This document shows positions 63,188 to 64,000 of a stretch of DNA of 64,000 nt, in pieces (position 1 is the first letter of the stretch; every line of letters starts with the position of its first letter). A program made the position numbers and the translations under genes. Where the stretch lies: positions 124,001 through 188,000 of the forward strand of contig NZ_RKMB01000005.1 in the NCBI RefSeq assembly GCF_003797765.1. Direction: 5' to 3'. Origin of the DNA: Ramlibacter sp. WS9 (GTDB lineage Bacteria > Pseudomonadota > Gammaproteobacteria > Burkholderiales > Burkholderiaceae_C). The notes under the pieces were generated by a model. It was not told the origin of the DNA. It was given only the letters and a program-made list of their open reading frames with translations, and did not search any database.

Positions 63188-64000
63188 TCATTTTCGACAC
63201 CACCTTGCGCGATGGCGAGCAATCGCCCGGCGCCTCCATGACCAAGGACGAGAAGCTGCGCATCGCGCGCCAGCTCGAGCGTCTGAAGGTGGACGTGATC
63301 GAGGCTGGCTTCGCCGCCAGTTCCAACGGTGACTTCGAAGCCGTGCAACTGATTGCCAATTCCATCCGGGAGTCGACCATCTGCTCGCTCTCGCGTGCCA
63401 ACGACCGGGACATCTCTCGCGCCGCCGAAGCCCTCAAAGGCGCCGAGCGGGCCCGCATCCACACCTTCATCGCGACGTCGCCGCTGCACATGGAGAAAAA
63501 GCTGCGGATGACGCCCGACCAGGTGCTGGAACAGGCGAAGCAGTCGGTGCGATTCGCGCGCAACCTGTGCGGCGACATCGAGTTCTCGCCGGAGGATGGC
63601 TACCGCAGCGAGATGGACTTCTTGTGCAAGGTGCTGGAGGCCGTGATCGCCGAGGGCGCCACCACCATCAACGTGCCGGACACGGTGGGTTACGCGGTGC
63701 CGGAGCTGTACGGCCAGTTCATCAAGACCCTGCGTGAGCGCGTGCCGAACTCGGACAAGGCCATCTGGTCGGTGCATTGCCACAACGACCTGGGCATGGC
63801 GGTGGCCAACTCCCTGGCGGGCGTGAAGCTGGGCGGGGCACGCCAGGTCGAATGCACGATCAATGGCCTGGGCGAGCGTGCCGGCAACTGCTCGCTGGAA
63901 GAGATCGTGATGGCCGTGAAGACCCGCAAGGACTATTTCGGGCTGGAGTTGGGCATCGATGCCAAGCACATCGTCGCGGCGAGCCGCATGGTGAGCCAGA
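63172..64000 (+). CDS. leuA: 2-isopropylmalate synthase, bacterial (TIGR00973) type, 3' end outside window
   Basis: The first 276 codons of a second isopropylmalate synthase (a homocitrate- or citramalate-type role is possible). It starts at GTG 63172 with AAGGAAA upstream and reads [20 protein letters not shown], then [20 protein letters not shown] and [20 protein letters not shown], all typical of the shorter class. It overlaps the upstream leuA by 16 bases in another frame, so the two are cotranscribed. The window ends within the gene. Confidence 0.93.
   Translation, partial: MADKLIIFDTTLRDGEQSPGASMTKDEKLRIARQLERLKVDVIEAGFAASSNGDFEAVQLIANSIRESTICSLSRANDRDISRAAEALKGAERARIHTFIATSPLHMEKKLRMTPDQVLEQAKQSVRFARNLCGDIEFSPEDGYRSEMDFLCKVLEAVIAEGATTINVPDTVGYAVPELYGQFIKTLRERVPNSDKAIWSVHCHNDLGMAVANSLAGVKLGGARQVECTINGLGERAGNCSLEEIVMAVKTRKDYFGLELGIDAKHIVAASRMVSQ

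Overview
The window is about 64 kb of high-GC chromosomal DNA from a betaproteobacterium. Gene order and protein sequences (nadE-glnB, ilvB-ilvN-ilvC-pssA-leuA with two tandem leuA types, ffs-dnaX-ybaB-recR, DUF3106/DUF3619 genes beside an ECF-type sigma factor) fit the order Burkholderiales, most likely family Comamonadaceae. Genus cannot be fixed from sequence reading alone. Most of the window is dense housekeeping DNA with ATGA-overlapping operons.

Layout. 1-7437: the end of a UvrD/AddA-type helicase-nuclease and a flavoprotein; a secreted protein; a glycosyltransferase 8 + UDP-galactopyranose mutase pair; two small exported proteins. 7528-13859: a roughly 6.3 kb genomic island of visibly lower GC. 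It is bounded by an 18-bp direct repeat, one copy of which is the 3' end of the SRP RNA gene (ffs). A remnant of a tyrosine integrase sits just inside the ffs side, and paired short repeats that could be integrase arm sites lie at both ends. Cargo: a translationally coupled FRG-domain / DUF262 / 47-aa ORF set, an HNH-like zinc protein coupled to a TPR protein, and a run of small unknown membrane and soluble proteins. 13843-16822: ffs (minus strand), dnaX with an A9 slippery run, ybaB, recR.

16838-30473: a MAPEG protein, a nitrate/sulfonate/taurine-type ABC importer, a YXWGXW/calcium-repeat protein, MltD, GloB, a methyltransferase, RNase HI, an RND efflux adaptor and pump, and a MoaD-like/BNR-repeat pair. 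30477-39690: molybdenum cofactor genes moeA-mobA-moaA, an SDR, an aldehyde dehydrogenase, an MBL hydrolase, a TetR regulator with its divergent hydrolase, and a 435-aa orphan. 39826-50220: H+-pyrophosphatase divergent from soluble pyrophosphatase, a KTSC protein, an AraC regulator, lipid-related hydrolase and acyltransferase genes, nadE-glnB. 50261-50887: a 627-bp imperfect inverted repeat with no credible gene. 50937-64000: a PAS/GAF histidine kinase, LOG protein, diacylglycerol kinase, a four-gene sigma factor operon, and the branched-chain amino acid cluster ending with a leucine attenuator and two leuA genes (the second cut by the window edge).

The parts that most deserve attention are the ffs-integrated island with its three-gene FRG/DUF262 module (a candidate defence system, unproven), the dnaX slippery run, and the large inverted repeat after glnB.
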